This document shows, piece by piece, positions 26,279 through 35,938 of a DNA stretch of 42,261 nt. How positions within the stretch are numbered: position 1 is the stretch's first letter; every line of letters starts with the position of its first letter. The position numbers and the translations under genes were made by a program. Origin of the DNA: Acidobacteriaceae bacterium (GTDB lineage Bacteria; Acidobacteriota; Terriglobia; Terriglobales; Acidobacteriaceae); the NCBI GenBank assembly GCA_028283625.1, contig JAPWKG010000002.1, positions 1 through 42,261 of the forward strand, in the 5' to 3' direction. The notes beneath the pieces were generated by a model, which was not told the origin of the DNA, ran no database searches, and was given only the letters and a program-made list of their open reading frames with translations.

Positions 26279-27322
26279 TCAACCGCGGGAAAACTGCAGT
26301 TCCCTTGCCGAACGCTGCACCAGCAGCCCCTCGCGCAGTTCTAACCGGCTCCCGATCTTTCCCGTAACCCCCGGGTAGCCACCAAACCCTGCCAATGCAA
26401 GCACTTTAGCCGTCTCCTCCGCGCTGAGCCGAACACCGGCTTCACGAATCGCCGCACGAACCACCCGTCGCCGCAGCGCCGCCGGCATCGCCTTCAGCCG
26501 CTCCAGCTCCAGTGCGCCCGAGGCCGAACCCGCCGCCGTAGAGGCCGCCCGTCCGCCACCGCGAACCGGCTTGCCCGGCAGCAGCACCTGGCGCAGCGTC
26601 CGCTCCGCCTCCTCCCGCCAGTAGCTCTCCTCTTCACGCGCCACCTCGGCCATTCCGGCCAGCAGCCCGTCCAGCCCCGGGTTGAACGACCGCAGCACCG
26701 GCATCAGCTCATGCCGCACCCGATTGCGCGTCAGCGACGTATCGCGATTGGACGAGTCCTCCCGCCACCCCTGCCCGCGGTCTCGCAGAAACGCCTCAAT
26801 CTCCGCCCGTCGCACACGCAGCACAGGGCGCACCAACCGCGGCCCCGCCATCCCCTGCACCACCGGCGAGATCCCTCCCAGCCCTTCCGTCCACGCCCCT
26901 CGCAGCAGCTTCATCACCACCGTCTCGGCCTGATCGTCCAGCGTATGCGCCGTCGCCAGCGCCTCCACCTCCAGCGCCCGCAGCGCTTCGTAGCGCAGAT
27001 GCCTCGCGGCCTCCTCCAGACCTTCGCCCTCGGCCTCCATCCGCGCCGCGGTGTCCACAGACACCACCGTCAGCGGAACACCCCATCGTGCACACAGCTC
27101 GCGAACGAACGTCGCGTCGTCATCGGCCTCGGCCCCGCGCAAGCCATGGTGCACATGCGCCGCGCTCAGCGTTAGTCCGGCAGCCTCCTTGCGGCCATTC
27201 GCCTCCACCATCGCCAGCAGCATTGCCGTCGAATCCGCGCCGCCCGAAACCGCACAGCACACCCTCTCGCCTGGGTTCAGCAGCGTCATCTCCAGCGGAA
27301 GAATCAAGGTTCCCTTTGCCAT
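26279..27322 (-). CDS. tilS: tRNA(Ile)-lysidine synthetase
   Basis: 347 aa. The PP-loop ATPase signature CAVSGGADSTAML is near residue 23, followed by AAHVHHGLRGAEADDD and a zinc-ligand/His segment ALATAHTLDDQAETVVMKLLRG. Then comes NRDTSLTRNRVRHELMPVL, the family's RNxxRH motif. TilS modifies C34 of tRNA-Ile2 to lysidine, an essential step for AUA decoding. It is shorter than E. coli TilS because the C-terminal region is reduced. The next gene on the strand is ftsH, an order (tilS-ftsH) found in many bacteria. The divergent ispD gene starts 126 bp away. Confidence 0.93.
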   Translation of the reverse strand: MAKGTLILPLEMTLLNPGERVCCAVSGGADSTAMLLAMVEANGRKEAAGLTLSAAHVHHGLRGAEADDDATFVRELCARWGVPLTVVSVDTAARMEAEGEGLEEAARHLRYEALRALEVEALATAHTLDDQAETVVMKLLRGAWTEGLGGISPVVQGMAGPRLVRPVLRVRRAEIEAFLRDRGQGWREDSSNRDTSLTRNRVRHELMPVLRSFNPGLDGLLAGMAEVAREEESYWREEAERTLRQVLLPGKPVRGGGRAASTAAGSASGALELERLKAMPAALRRRVVRAAIREAGVRLSAEETAKVLALAGFGGYPGVTGKIGSRLELREGLLVQRSARELQFSRG

Positions 27323-27448
27323 CCGCTCAGCCTAGCGCATCTCTGCTTGCGCAAATCCTCTTCTCCGCGGCCCCCGCAAACCCGGCCTGCACCGCGAACC
27401 CGGCTATCTACTCCCGATTTGGTCCGCGCTGGCGTACACTACGCTCCC

Positions 27449-28150
27449 ATGGCCGTATTCGTCATTCTTCCCGCCGCCGGAATCGGCACTCGCATGGCCC
27501 AGACGGGCGGAGCGCCAAAGCAGTTCCTTCAGATCAACGGTCTTCCGATCCTCGTGCACAGCATCCGCGCCTTCCTGGCCCTGCCGGAGATCACCGGTGT
27601 CTATCTCGCGGTGCGCGAAAGTGAAAAGCCGCGCATGAACGCTCTGCTCAACGAGCACGGCCTCCACGACCGCGTCCACACCGTCACCGGCGGCGACACC
27701 CGGCAGGACTCCGTCGCCAACGCACTCGCCGCCCTGCCCAGCACCAGCGACGACGACATCGTCCTCGTCCACGACGCCGTTCGCCCGCTTATCGATCCCA
27801 CCACCATCGGCAAGACCATCGAAGCCATCCGCAAGCACGGTGCCGCCATCGTCGGCATGCCCGCCATCGACACCATCAAGCAGGTCGAGCGCACCGCGGA
27901 CGGCGCCCTCATCACCGCCACCATTCCCCGCGAACTCATCGTCCACGCGCAAACCCCGCAGGGAGCCCGCGTTCCACTCATGCGGCAGGCTTTTGATGAA
28001 GCACGACGCGACGAGTTCAACGGCACCGACGAAGCCTCCCTGCTCGAACGCTCCGGCGTACCCGTCTACGTCGTCCCCGGCTCCAGCCGGAACTTCAAGG
28101 TCACCCAGCCCGGCGACCTTGAAGTCGCAGAGTTCTACCTCGCAGGCTAG
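27449..28150 (+). CDS. ispD: 2-C-methyl-D-erythritol 4-phosphate cytidylyltransferase
   Basis: 233 aa from ATG 27449 (MAVFVILPAAGIGTRM); the open frame starts earlier but the extra residues are not IspD-like. Motifs: nucleotide-binding LPAAGIGTRM and PKQFLQINGLP, VLVHDAVRPLI, and HAQTPQGARVP. The enzyme forms CDP-methylerythritol in the non-mevalonate isoprenoid pathway. Expressed divergently from tilS and followed by a bidirectional terminator. Confidence 0.95.
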   Translation: MAVFVILPAAGIGTRMAQTGGAPKQFLQINGLPILVHSIRAFLALPEITGVYLAVRESEKPRMNALLNEHGLHDRVHTVTGGDTRQDSVANALAALPSTSDDDIVLVHDAVRPLIDPTTIGKTIEAIRKHGAAIVGMPAIDTIKQVERTADGALITATIPRELIVHAQTPQGARVPLMRQAFDEARRDEFNGTDEASLLERSGVPVYVVPGSSRNFKVTQPGDLEVAEFYLAG

Positions 28151-28198
28151 ACCGAGCCCCAGCTCAACCGCTACAGATCTTCAAACGGTTGGCCAACA

Positions 28199-28237
28199 AA
28201 AAAAGGCCGCGCTGCCCACGTCAGCTGCGGCCTTTTT
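28199..28237. terminator. Bidirectional Rho-independent terminator between ispD and the amidase gene
   Basis: GGCCGC (28205-28210) pairs with GCGGCC (28227-28232), extended by GCTG/CAGC with a bulge. It is flanked by A-rich sequence on the left and TTTTT (28233-28237) on the right. On the plus strand it ends ispD. On the minus strand the A run becomes a T run, so it can also end the amidase gene arriving from 28330. Confidence 0.85.
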
Positions 28238-28283
28238 CATGTGGTGTAAGAAACACGGCTCGCTCGGGCCGCGTTCAAACGGC

Positions 28284-28315
28284 GTCTTGCAGAGAAACCG
28301 GTCTTGCAGGGAAAC
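28284..28315. repeat. Small imperfect tandem duplication
   Basis: GTCTTGCAGAGAAAC (28284-28298) and GTCTTGCAGGGAAAC (28301-28315) are 15-bp copies with one mismatch. They are flanked by an inverted CGGCTCG/CGAGCCG pair. The segment lies in the intergenic gap before the amidase stop. It looks like local replication slippage; no function is suggested. Confidence 0.45.
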
Positions 28316-28329
28316 GAGCCGCCTGCGCC

Positions 28330-30528
28330 TCAGCGCGACGCTCTCTCCGTAGCGTCGTTGCTCGCCTTATGCGGACGCGGCCCCCCGCCGTTGATGCCTT
28401 CCTCATAGCGTTCCACGCCCTTGAACAGGCTCTCCGCCACGCGCTGCCGGTACTCCGGCGTTTTCAGCTGCTGCGCGTCGCGTGGGTTGGTCACAAAGGA
28501 GATCTCGGCCAGAATCGACGGCATATTCGCCCCGATCAGCACCACGAACGGCGCCTTCTTTACGCCGCGATTCTTCAGTCCCGCATTTCCCCGCTCCAGC
28601 CCGGCATACAAGCTGTCGTCCACATCGCTGGCCAGCTCGTGGCTTTCCTCAATCTTGTCCTTGAGCGCAATCTTCTTCACCAGATCGCTCAGCTCATGCA
28701 CACTCTGCGACGAGACCGCGTTTTCCCGGCTGGCCACCTTCATCGCATCCGGATCGCTCGTAAAGTTCAGGTAGTACACCTCGACTCCCCGCGCCGTCGG
28801 ATCGCTCGACGAGTTCGCATGGACAGAGATGAACAGATCCGCCTGCGCCTTATTGGCAATCGCCGTGCGCGTTTCCAGCGGAATAAAGGTGTCATCCGCA
28901 CGCGTATAGACGATCTCGGCACCCAGCTTATCGTGCAGCAGCTTACCCAACCGCAGCGCTACATCCAGCACCACGTCTTTTTCTTCAATGCCGTCTGCAC
29001 CGAGCGTGCCGGAATCATGGCCGCCATGTCCGGCGTCGATCACAATGCGGCCAATCTTCAGCCCCAGCGCTCGCACCAGTGAGGTCTCTCCGTCCGCCGT
29101 TGGCGGCGCTACCGGTGCCGGCTCGCCCGTCACATGCTTGGACGGCCGCTCCGCCCGCTCCGCAATCGGTGCGGAGGTCGGGCGCCGTGTTGCTACCACC
29201 AGCCCCGGTTGACGGCTTACCGCAGCCACGTCCGTGCCGCTCTTCTCCGAGCGCGAAGCCACCGAGTTCGGCACCGGGCGCGCAGAGGTCGCACTCTCCG
29301 GAATCACCACGCGCGGCATCGCAACCGTTCGGCTTCCTGCGCTCGAACGCGTCGGCAGCCCGAACGAAGCCGAGCCATCGGTCACCGACATCGGCGGCAG
29401 ACTCGAAACCTCTCCTTCACTTCCCGCCTTCGGTGTCGTCGAGGAAGCCTGTGCTCCGCCCGAAGAGGTCGCGAGCCCCGCAGCGGAGCCGGAGTTCGCC
29501 GTGCCGGGTCCATGCTCCGGCAAACTCTCCGCGCTTCCACTCTTCCCCCCGGCGCCCTCGCCCTGGTTTCCGTGAATATCAATGATCAGACGGTAGGGGT
29601 TGGGCAGCAGAAACGCCGAGTACTCGGTCACCTCGTGCACGTCCAGCACCACGCGCGTCACATCGTCGGAAAACTGGGCCGCGCGAATTCGCGTCAGAAA
29701 GCCGTCATCGGTCACCGCAAAGCTCTTACCCACCAGCTCGCGCGAAAGGTGAGCATGGTGCAGATCGAAGTAAATCCGGTCCGGATGCTCCACGCGCGCC
29801 GCCTGGTACTCCACATCGTCGCCCAGATCGATCGCCACACGCGTATACGTCGGCGTTGACCAATGCCGGATCCCTGTCACCATCGCAGCGGCGTGGTGCT
29901 CGCTTCCCGGCACCGGATCGGAGTGCAGCGTTGTCGTCGCCACCGGCGTCGCCGCAGCGCCCGGCAAAGCCTCGCCGCCGGAAGGCACCCGCTCTACAGG
30001 AGCACGCCCTCTCGAAACCGCCACCGGCGTCTCAGCCGTCGGCTCCGCCCCATGCGAGGGAGGATGATAATGATCGTCCCCCGCTGCAGGCACACTGGCA
30101 TCCGTACTCTCCAGCTCCGTCGTGCTCGCCTTCGGCGCGTCTCCCGCCCTGATCGTGTCCAGCGTAATCGCTGCCGTCTCGCGCGCCGCGCTCGAATGCG
30201 GGTACTGCTGATGCAGAAACTCGTACTGCCCCATCGCATCCTGCAGGCTCTTGGCGTCGTGCAGCTCACGGCCCTGCTCTGCCAGCAACTCCGCTACCTG
30301 CTGCACCGCACGCGAGGCATGGGCCCCTGAAGGATTGCTGTGATAAATCGCTCGAAAGCCATCCATCACCCCCCGGTACTCCGCCTTGGTATGCGTGCCC
30401 GCAGGCTCGGCCTCAAAGCTGCGACGAGCCGCCACCGCGGCATCCCACGCGCCACCCTGCGCCTGCGCACACAGCACGCAGCCACACAGCAAACTCGTCA
30501 GCAAATTCTTCCGGCGGGAAACGACCAT
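28330..30528 (-). CDS. AMIN-domain N-acetylmuramoyl-L-alanine amidase (AmiC-like)
   Basis: 732 aa. A short signal sequence (LLTSLLCGCVLCAQAQG) precedes a helical TPR-like region (about 25-130), then an AMIN domain (about 215-330, GIRHWSTPTYTRVAIDLGDD to YRLIIDIHGN). A Ser/Pro/Thr-rich linker of some 150 residues follows, then an Amidase_3 catalytic domain (about 495-715). Zinc/catalytic motifs: IDAGHGGHDSG (His), a Glu in EEKDVVLDVALR, SVHANSS (His) and LAEISFVTNP (catalytic Glu). It cleaves the amide between MurNAc and L-Ala in septal peptidoglycan; the AMIN domain targets the cell wall. ATG has GGAGAAG just upstream. Longer than E. coli AmiC (about 417 aa) because of the TPR-like region and linker. 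Confidence 0.93.
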   Translation of the reverse strand: MVVSRRKNLLTSLLCGCVLCAQAQGGAWDAAVAARRSFEAEPAGTHTKAEYRGVMDGFRAIYHSNPSGAHASRAVQQVAELLAEQGRELHDAKSLQDAMGQYEFLHQQYPHSSAARETAAITLDTIRAGDAPKASTTELESTDASVPAAGDDHYHPPSHGAEPTAETPVAVSRGRAPVERVPSGGEALPGAAATPVATTTLHSDPVPGSEHHAAAMVTGIRHWSTPTYTRVAIDLGDDVEYQAARVEHPDRIYFDLHHAHLSRELVGKSFAVTDDGFLTRIRAAQFSDDVTRVVLDVHEVTEYSAFLLPNPYRLIIDIHGNQGEGAGGKSGSAESLPEHGPGTANSGSAAGLATSSGGAQASSTTPKAGSEGEVSSLPPMSVTDGSASFGLPTRSSAGSRTVAMPRVVIPESATSARPVPNSVASRSEKSGTDVAAVSRQPGLVVATRRPTSAPIAERAERPSKHVTGEPAPVAPPTADGETSLVRALGLKIGRIVIDAGHGGHDSGTLGADGIEEKDVVLDVALRLGKLLHDKLGAEIVYTRADDTFIPLETRTAIANKAQADLFISVHANSSSDPTARGVEVYYLNFTSDPDAMKVASRENAVSSQSVHELSDLVKKIALKDKIEESHELASDVDDSLYAGLERGNAGLKNRGVKKAPFVVLIGANMPSILAEISFVTNPRDAQQLKTPEYRQRVAESLFKGVERYEEGINGGGPRPHKASNDATERASR

Positions 30529-30623
30529 AGCTTCTCCAGTCTAGGTTTCGCTCCCCATTCGCCGGACTGTGAATCGCGCCGGAGTACCCCACCGGATACC
30601 CCGCCCCGCGCTGCGCTGCGCTG

Positions 30624-30658
30624 CAAAAAGTGGCTGCACCAGAGTCGGTGCAGCCACT
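30624..30658 (-). terminator. Rho-independent terminator of alaS
   Basis: A 12-bp stem AGTGGCTGCACC (30629-30640) with GGTGCAGCCACT (30647-30658) and a 6-nt loop is followed on the minus strand by TTTTT (30625-30629). It lies 87 bp after alaS and before the amidase gene. Confidence 0.85.
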
Positions 30659-30744
30659 CGATCGGTTCCTGCGCGGAAAAGCACACTCCCCGCCGAAGCT
30701 CTTTCTTCCGAAGACTTTGCGTAGAAAAGTCCCCCGGGGGAGTC

Positions 30745-33426
30745 CTATCCCAGCAGCTCGCCCACAACCTCGACCGCAGCCGCCAACGTCGCATCCAACG
30801 CCGTCACATCCGAGCCACCAGCCTCAGCCAGGTCAGGCCGTCCGCCGCCCTTGCCCCCAACCTTGGTCGCCAGCAGCCCGACAATCTTACCCGCCTGCAC
30901 CTTACCGGTCAGATCCTTGGTCACACCCGCAATCAGAGAAACCTTCCCCTCTTCCGTGGCCGCGCCCAGCACCACCACGCCCGAGCCCAGCTTGCCGCGA
31001 AGCTCATCGACCAGGTTCCGCATCTGCGACTTGTCCAACGCATCCACGCGCTGCGCAAGCACCTTCACGCCCTTCACCTCAACCGCATTCGAGGCCGCAT
31101 CCGCCGTCGCCGCCGAAGCCGACTTCATACGCATCTGCTCCAGCTCGCGACGCAGCTTCTTCAACTCCTCATCCTGCGAGGTCAAACGCGCCACCAGCGC
31201 CGAAGCACTCGCCTCACCCGCCACCTGCGATGCCACCTTCGACACCTCCGCATCGCGCCGGAAGAGCTCCAGCGAACCCGCACCCGTCACCGCTTCCACG
31301 CGACGCACACCGCTCGACACGCTCGACTCACCCACCAGCTTCAGCAGGCCAATCTCGCCCGTCGCCGCAATGTGCGTTCCACCACAAAGCTCCGTCGAGA
31401 AGTCGCCAATCTTCACCACGCGCACGCGCTCGCCATACTTCTCGCCAAATAACGCCATCGCGCCCAGCTCATGCACCGCCACATCAATTGGCACATCCAC
31501 CATCGTCTGCACAGGCGTGTTCGCCAGAATCTGCGTGTTGACGATGTCCTCTACCTCAGCCAACTCCTCGTCAGCGACTCCAGCAAAGTGCGAGAAGTCA
31601 AAGCGCAAACGTCCCGGATCATTCAGCGATCCCGCCTGCTTCACATGCGTACCCAACACCTGTCGCAACGCCGCATGCAGCAAGTGCGTGCCCGTGTGAT
31701 TGCGCATCGTCGCCGCGCGAACACCCGCGTTCACCACGGTGTCCACCGTGTCGCCCACAGCAATCGTATGCCTGGCCAACACCTGATGCGCGAACACACC
31801 CTGCACCGGCTTCTTGCATCCGCTCACCTCGGCCACAGCGGTCTGATGATCGGCCGCATACAGCCAACCCACATCGCCCACCTGTCCACCGGAGTCCGCA
31901 TAGAAGCTCGTCGCATCCAGCACCACCTCGCCACGCTCACCCGCAGCCAGGCTTGACACACCAACGCCATCCTTCACCAGCGCCATCACCTTTGCGCCGT
32001 CCACACGCGTAGCGCCGTAGCCCTCGAACACCGTCTGCGCCAACTCGCGATACACAGGTGCCGCCGTCTTCTGCGATCCGCCCTTCCAACTCGCCCGCGC
32101 ACGCTGCTGCTCTTCCAACTTCGCGCGCTCAAAGCCTTCCACGTCGAACTCGATGCCTGCATCACGCGCAGCATCCACCATGAAATCCAACGGCATACCA
32201 AACGTCTCGTACAGCGAGAACGCCTTCGAACCATCGCGCAATACATCTTCCGTCATGTTGCGCAGACCAAGCTCCAACGTGCGCGCAAACTGCTGCTCTT
32301 CCGCAAGCACCACCTTCGCCACGCGCTCAGCGCTTTCCACCAACTCCGGATACGCCGTCTTCATCTCATCACGCACGGCAAACACCATCTCGTGCATGAA
32401 CGGCTTCTCCTGCCCCAGCAAACGCCCATGACGAATGCCGCGACGAAGAATCTTGCGCAACACATACCCACGACCTTCATTCGACGGCAACACACCATCG
32501 CCGATGAGGAACGTCGCGCAACGCGCATGGTCCGCAATGATGCGCAGCGAAGGCGCACCCTTCGTATCGCTGATCGCAAGCTGCTCCAACGACAACTCCG
32601 ACTTGAAGCCCGTCAGCTTCTGCGCCTCAGCAATCAGCGGCGTAAACAGATCGCTCTCATAGTTCGACAGCTTGCCCTGCAACACAGCTGACACGCGCTC
32701 AAGCCCCATGCCCGTATCCACCGACTGCTTCGGCAACGGCGTCAACGTGCCATCGCTCGCGCGGTCGAACTGCATGAACACTAGGTTCCAGATCTCGATG
32801 TAACGCTGATCGTCCTGCGGGAACGGCTTGTCCGTACCCACCTCTTCCGCGGCCTCTACGCCGAGGTCATAGAAGATCTCTGAGCAAGGACCACACGGCC
32901 CCGTATCGCCCATCTGCCAGAAGTTGTCCTTCGCCGGCATACCGAAAATGCGGTCCGCAGGCACACCAATCTCCACCCAGAACGCAGCGGCTTCATCATC
33001 GCGCGGCACACTCTCATTGCCCTCGAAGATCGTCACATACAACTTTGCTGGATCAATGCCGAACCATTCGGGGCTAGTGAGAAGCTCCCACGCATACGCG
33101 ATGGCGTCCTTCTTGAAGTAGTCGCCAAAGCTGAAGTTGCCGAGCATCTCAAAAAACGTGTGATGACGGCGCGTGAAGCCCACGTTCTCCAGATCGTTAT
33201 GCTTGCCACCGGCACGCACACACTTCTGCGAAGTCGTAGCGCGCGTGTACTCGCGCCGCTCCGCGCCAAGGAACACATCCTTGAACTGGTTCATGCCCGC
33301 GTTGGTAAACAGCAGGGTCGGATCATTGGCCGGAACCAGCGACGAAGAGTGCACGCGACGGTGCCCCTTGCCTTCAAAAAACCGCAGAAAATCTTCACGA
33401 ATCTGGTTACCGGACAAGTTGCGCAT
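30745..33426 (-). CDS. alaS: Alanyl-tRNA synthetase
   Basis: 893 aa, full length. The class II catalytic domain has [34 protein letters not shown] and [15 protein letters not shown]. The editing domain has [16 protein letters not shown] and the CGGTH motif. The C-terminal DHHA1-type domain holds [11 protein letters not shown]. It charges tRNA-Ala and removes Ser/Gly mischarges. ATG start. It follows the DUF429-like gene by 23 bp and ends in its own terminator. recX-(DUF429-like)-alaS resembles the recA-recX-alaS neighbourhood of gammaproteobacteria with an added gene. Confidence 0.97.
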   Translation of the reverse strand: MRNLSGNQIREDFLRFFEGKGHRRVHSSSLVPANDPTLLFTNAGMNQFKDVFLGAERREYTRATTSQKCVRAGGKHNDLENVGFTRRHHTFFEMLGNFSFGDYFKKDAIAYAWELLTSPEWFGIDPAKLYVTIFEGNESVPRDDEAAAFWVEIGVPADRIFGMPAKDNFWQMGDTGPCGPCSEIFYDLGVEAAEEVGTDKPFPQDDQRYIEIWNLVFMQFDRASDGTLTPLPKQSVDTGMGLERVSAVLQGKLSNYESDLFTPLIAEAQKLTGFKSELSLEQLAISDTKGAPSLRIIADHARCATFLIGDGVLPSNEGRGYVLRKILRRGIRHGRLLGQEKPFMHEMVFAVRDEMKTAYPELVESAERVAKVVLAEEQQFARTLELGLRNMTEDVLRDGSKAFSLYETFGMPLDFMVDAARDAGIEFDVEGFERAKLEEQQRARASWKGGSQKTAAPVYRELAQTVFEGYGATRVDGAKVMALVKDGVGVSSLAAGERGEVVLDATSFYADSGGQVGDVGWLYAADHQTAVAEVSGCKKPVQGVFAHQVLARHTIAVGDTVDTVVNAGVRAATMRNHTGTHLLHAALRQVLGTHVKQAGSLNDPGRLRFDFSHFAGVADEELAEVEDIVNTQILANTPVQTMVDVPIDVAVHELGAMALFGEKYGERVRVVKIGDFSTELCGGTHIAATGEIGLLKLVGESSVSSGVRRVEAVTGAGSLELFRRDAEVSKVASQVAGEASASALVARLTSQDEELKKLRRELEQMRMKSASAATADAASNAVEVKGVKVLAQRVDALDKSQMRNLVDELRGKLGSGVVVLGAATEEGKVSLIAGVTKDLTGKVQAGKIVGLLATKVGGKGGGRPDLAEAGGSDVTALDATLAAAVEVVGELLG

Positions 33427-33449
33427 AGAACTTTTAGTTTAGCAGCGGA

Positions 33450-34394
33450 TCATGCCGAAATCCCCGGCCACCAAGTCAGCCCCTCGCGCCGCAACTCTGC
33501 ATCCCGCGTAGCCTTCAGCCCCGCAAACGCCTCCGCATGCCGCGCCAGCTCCACCACACTCACCAGCGCATCGAAAGCGTCCTCGCTCTCCAACGCCTTC
33601 TGCAACACAGCACGCCCCACATGCTTGTACAACGCCTCCGACTTGCGCTTCGCCAGCAGATACACCCGGCGCGCCTCCGCGTTCGACTTCGCCACCGCGC
33701 CCGTCATCAGCCGTGTATACATCTCGCACACCAGCGGTTGCGGCCTCTTCGCACCAATCGCCGACGACTCAAACGGCCACACGCGAAACCCCGCCTCGCG
33801 CAACCGTTCCAGCATCGGCATCACGCGCAGCGAGCCGGTGCCGACAGAACCCGATCCGCCAATCTGAAACGGCGACTTCGCCGTGATCCCATGCATCTTC
33901 GCCGCACGCGCCGGATCACCACCCACCTGCCCCTGCGCAACCTTGTTGTCATAGTCAGCGAACCGAAACATCCGCCGATAGCCTTCGCCGCAGAACTGCT
34001 CCGGACGCTTATGCGGCTTGCCCCAGAAGCGCTCATCGCGAGCCACATCCTCGCACTCACGCGCCAGCCACTGCTCCGCCAACCCCGCATTCACCTTGCG
34101 CCAAAACGCAAACGCATCCGCGCAACCATGCTCTTCGAGGAACCACGCCGGAAAGCTGAAACAAGCATCAATGCCAACGACCATGCTCGGCGTCTCCGCC
34201 GCCAGCTCAATCAGCCAAGCCGCCAGCTCCGCACGCGTGCGCCCTGCCTCAAGCTGCACACGCACACGCCCATTCGCCAGCCGTGTCCAGACACCCGCCC
34301 AGATATGCTTGCGCTGTCCAGCCATATCCATGCGGCCCGACCAATCAATCGCGATCAACCGCTGCGGACTCTCGGTAGCACTCACCAGCTTCAT
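33450..34394 (-). CDS. DUF429-like protein of unknown function
   Basis: About 314 aa from ATG 34394 (an in-frame GTG lies one codon upstream). It begins with LIAIDWSGRMDMAGQ, a beta-strand/Asp motif seen in RNase H-like DUF429 families, and carries VGIDACFSFPAWFLE and PFESSAIGAKRPQPLVCEMY, which fit that fold (acidic residues after strands). The end has AFDALVSVVELARHAEAF. I assign the family by pattern, not by search, and the molecular function is unknown. No signal peptide or membrane segment. It lies six bases after recX and 23 before alaS, so it is cotranscribed with both. Confidence 0.6.
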   Translation of the reverse strand: MKLVSATESPQRLIAIDWSGRMDMAGQRKHIWAGVWTRLANGRVRVQLEAGRTRAELAAWLIELAAETPSMVVGIDACFSFPAWFLEEHGCADAFAFWRKVNAGLAEQWLARECEDVARDERFWGKPHKRPEQFCGEGYRRMFRFADYDNKVAQGQVGGDPARAAKMHGITAKSPFQIGGSGSVGTGSLRVMPMLERLREAGFRVWPFESSAIGAKRPQPLVCEMYTRLMTGAVAKSNAEARRVYLLAKRKSEALYKHVGRAVLQKALESEDAFDALVSVVELARHAEAFAGLKATRDAELRREGLTWWPGISA

Positions 34395-34403
34395 CACGAA
34401 CGC

Positions 34404-34958
34404 TTAGGCGTCGTCCTCCACCACATCCACTTCCTCCACCTCGCTTCCACCCCAGTCGCGCAGTACCTTCCACACCACGCGCGACGAGAACCCCGCAGCG
34501 ATGAGCCGCCGCATGATCTTCGCCGTCTCCTTGGCCTTCTGCTCGCGGTCGCCACTCGGCGGCTTCAGCCGCTTGCGCTCCACATACTGCCGCGCTAACG
34601 CCGTCTCGTCCACCTCGTCATACTGGGCGCCGATAGCCACATTGGCAATGGCCGAAGGAACTCCCTTCTGCATCAGACCCTGCTGCACTCGACGACGCCC
34701 CAGCTTTTCGTTCTCCTGCCGAAGCCGCGCATAATCCGCCGCAAAACGCTCATCGCTCAGATAACCGAGCTCTTTCAGCTTTTCCATCACGCGCGTGACT
34801 TCCTCGCGCCCATGTTCGTCCGGAGAAGCACGCTCAACGAGTTTGCTGCGAAGATCCCGCTCCGACTTCATCTTGGAACCTAAAACCTTGGCGGCATAGT
34901 CCATCAGCTCGTCATAGGCAAGGGATGCGCGAGGCTTTTTTGCTCTTCCGAAACTCAT
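34404..34958 (-). CDS. recX: RecX-family regulatory protein
   Basis: 184 aa. It has the helical RecX repeats: AKVLGSKMKSERDLRSKLVE, LKELGYLSDERFAADYARLR, and GRRRVQQGLMQKGVPSAIAN, then a third repeat ending KIMRRLIAAGFSSRVVWKVL. RecX modulates RecA filaments. recA itself is not in the window. It is first in a run with the DUF429-like gene and alaS. The C-terminal tail is acidic. The gene is divergent from the secreted protein at 35026. Confidence 0.9.
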   Translation of the reverse strand: MSFGRAKKPRASLAYDELMDYAAKVLGSKMKSERDLRSKLVERASPDEHGREEVTRVMEKLKELGYLSDERFAADYARLRQENEKLGRRRVQQGLMQKGVPSAIANVAIGAQYDEVDETALARQYVERKRLKPPSGDREQKAKETAKIMRRLIAAGFSSRVVWKVLRDWGGSEVEEVDVVEDDA

Positions 34959-35025
34959 CGCGCCAGTGTAGCTGCTCCCTGCCCGGAACCGAAGATGCCT
35001 CTTCTCCGTCTAACCTAGAAAGACG

Positions 35026-35874
35026 ATGATGCGCCGCGCTCTGCTCACCCTCAGCCTTACTCTTGCCGCCACCGCTGCCTGCGCCCAGGACGGCTTCGGC
35101 AAGCTCGACCCTGCACCTCCTGCCGGAATCACGATCCCCGATCTCATCCAGAAAATGGGCAAGCAGGAAAGCGCCTTCGAGGAAGCGCGCCGCGGCTATG
35201 AGTTCCGTCAAACCGTGCGGATGACGACGATCTCCGACACGACCGATAAACCTGACGGAGAGTTCCTTCAAGTCTCCGATCTCACCTTTGACGACAGCGG
35301 CAAGCGCATTGAAAAGGTCGTCTTCGCTCCCCAGAACACGATCGAGCGCGTCATCCTGACAGAAAACGACATGAACGACGTCAAAGAGCGTTTACCTTTC
35401 ATCCTGACGTCGGAACAGCTGCCCCAATACACCCTGACCTATGCCGGGCAGCAGAAGGTCGATGACCTGGACACCTACGTTTTTGATGTGGCTCCAAAAG
35501 AACTGGTCAAAGGGCATCGCTACTTCCAGGGGCGCGTCTGGCTCGACCAGCAGGACGATCAAATTGTTCTGGTAAACGGCCTCAACGTGCCACAAGAAAA
35601 TCGCCCCGGCAAAGAGGACCTCTCACCACCATTCACTACCTATTATCAGCAAGTTGATGGCAAATACTGGTTCCCGACCTACACCCGGGCCGAAGGCATC
35701 CTGCATTTTTCCGCCTCGAACGGCTCCCTTTCTCAATCCGTTCATATTCGCAACACCGTCAAATACACCGACTACAAAAAGTTCAACTTCCGCTCCAAGA
35801 TTCGCCTGATTTACAACGGCGAGGATCTTCCGCAGCAACCCGCAGACAAGGGCTCGGAAGCTCCGAAGAAATAA
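35026..35874 (+). CDS. Secreted protein of unknown function, LolA/LppX-like in outline
   Basis: 282 aa with a signal peptide (MMRRALLTLSLTLAATAACA). I do not recognise a catalytic motif. The mature part looks beta-rich, with repeated amphipathic strands (YEFRQTVRMTTISDTT, YTLTYAGQQKVDDLDTYVF, HRYFQGRVWLDQQDDQIVLV), a layout that recalls LolA/outer-membrane lipoprotein-sorting folds; this is a weak structural impression. ATG lies just after AGAAAG. It precedes, by 64 bp on the same strand, another secreted protein, and the pair may be cotranscribed. Confidence 0.7.
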   Translation: MMRRALLTLSLTLAATAACAQDGFGKLDPAPPAGITIPDLIQKMGKQESAFEEARRGYEFRQTVRMTTISDTTDKPDGEFLQVSDLTFDDSGKRIEKVVFAPQNTIERVILTENDMNDVKERLPFILTSEQLPQYTLTYAGQQKVDDLDTYVFDVAPKELVKGHRYFQGRVWLDQQDDQIVLVNGLNVPQENRPGKEDLSPPFTTYYQQVDGKYWFPTYTRAEGILHFSASNGSLSQSVHIRNTVKYTDYKKFNFRSKIRLIYNGEDLPQQPADKGSEAPKK

Positions 35875-35938
35875 CAGAAAACTTTGCACCTTCCGCGCCA
35901 GAACAACATCAGGATTCTTAGCAGGTCTTATTGCATCG

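Noticed and set aside
30601..30624. GCGCTGCGCTGCGCTGC short repeats near the alaS terminator
   Set aside because: Only three copies of a 5-bp unit in GC-rich intergenic DNA; no sign of a CRISPR or regulatory array.
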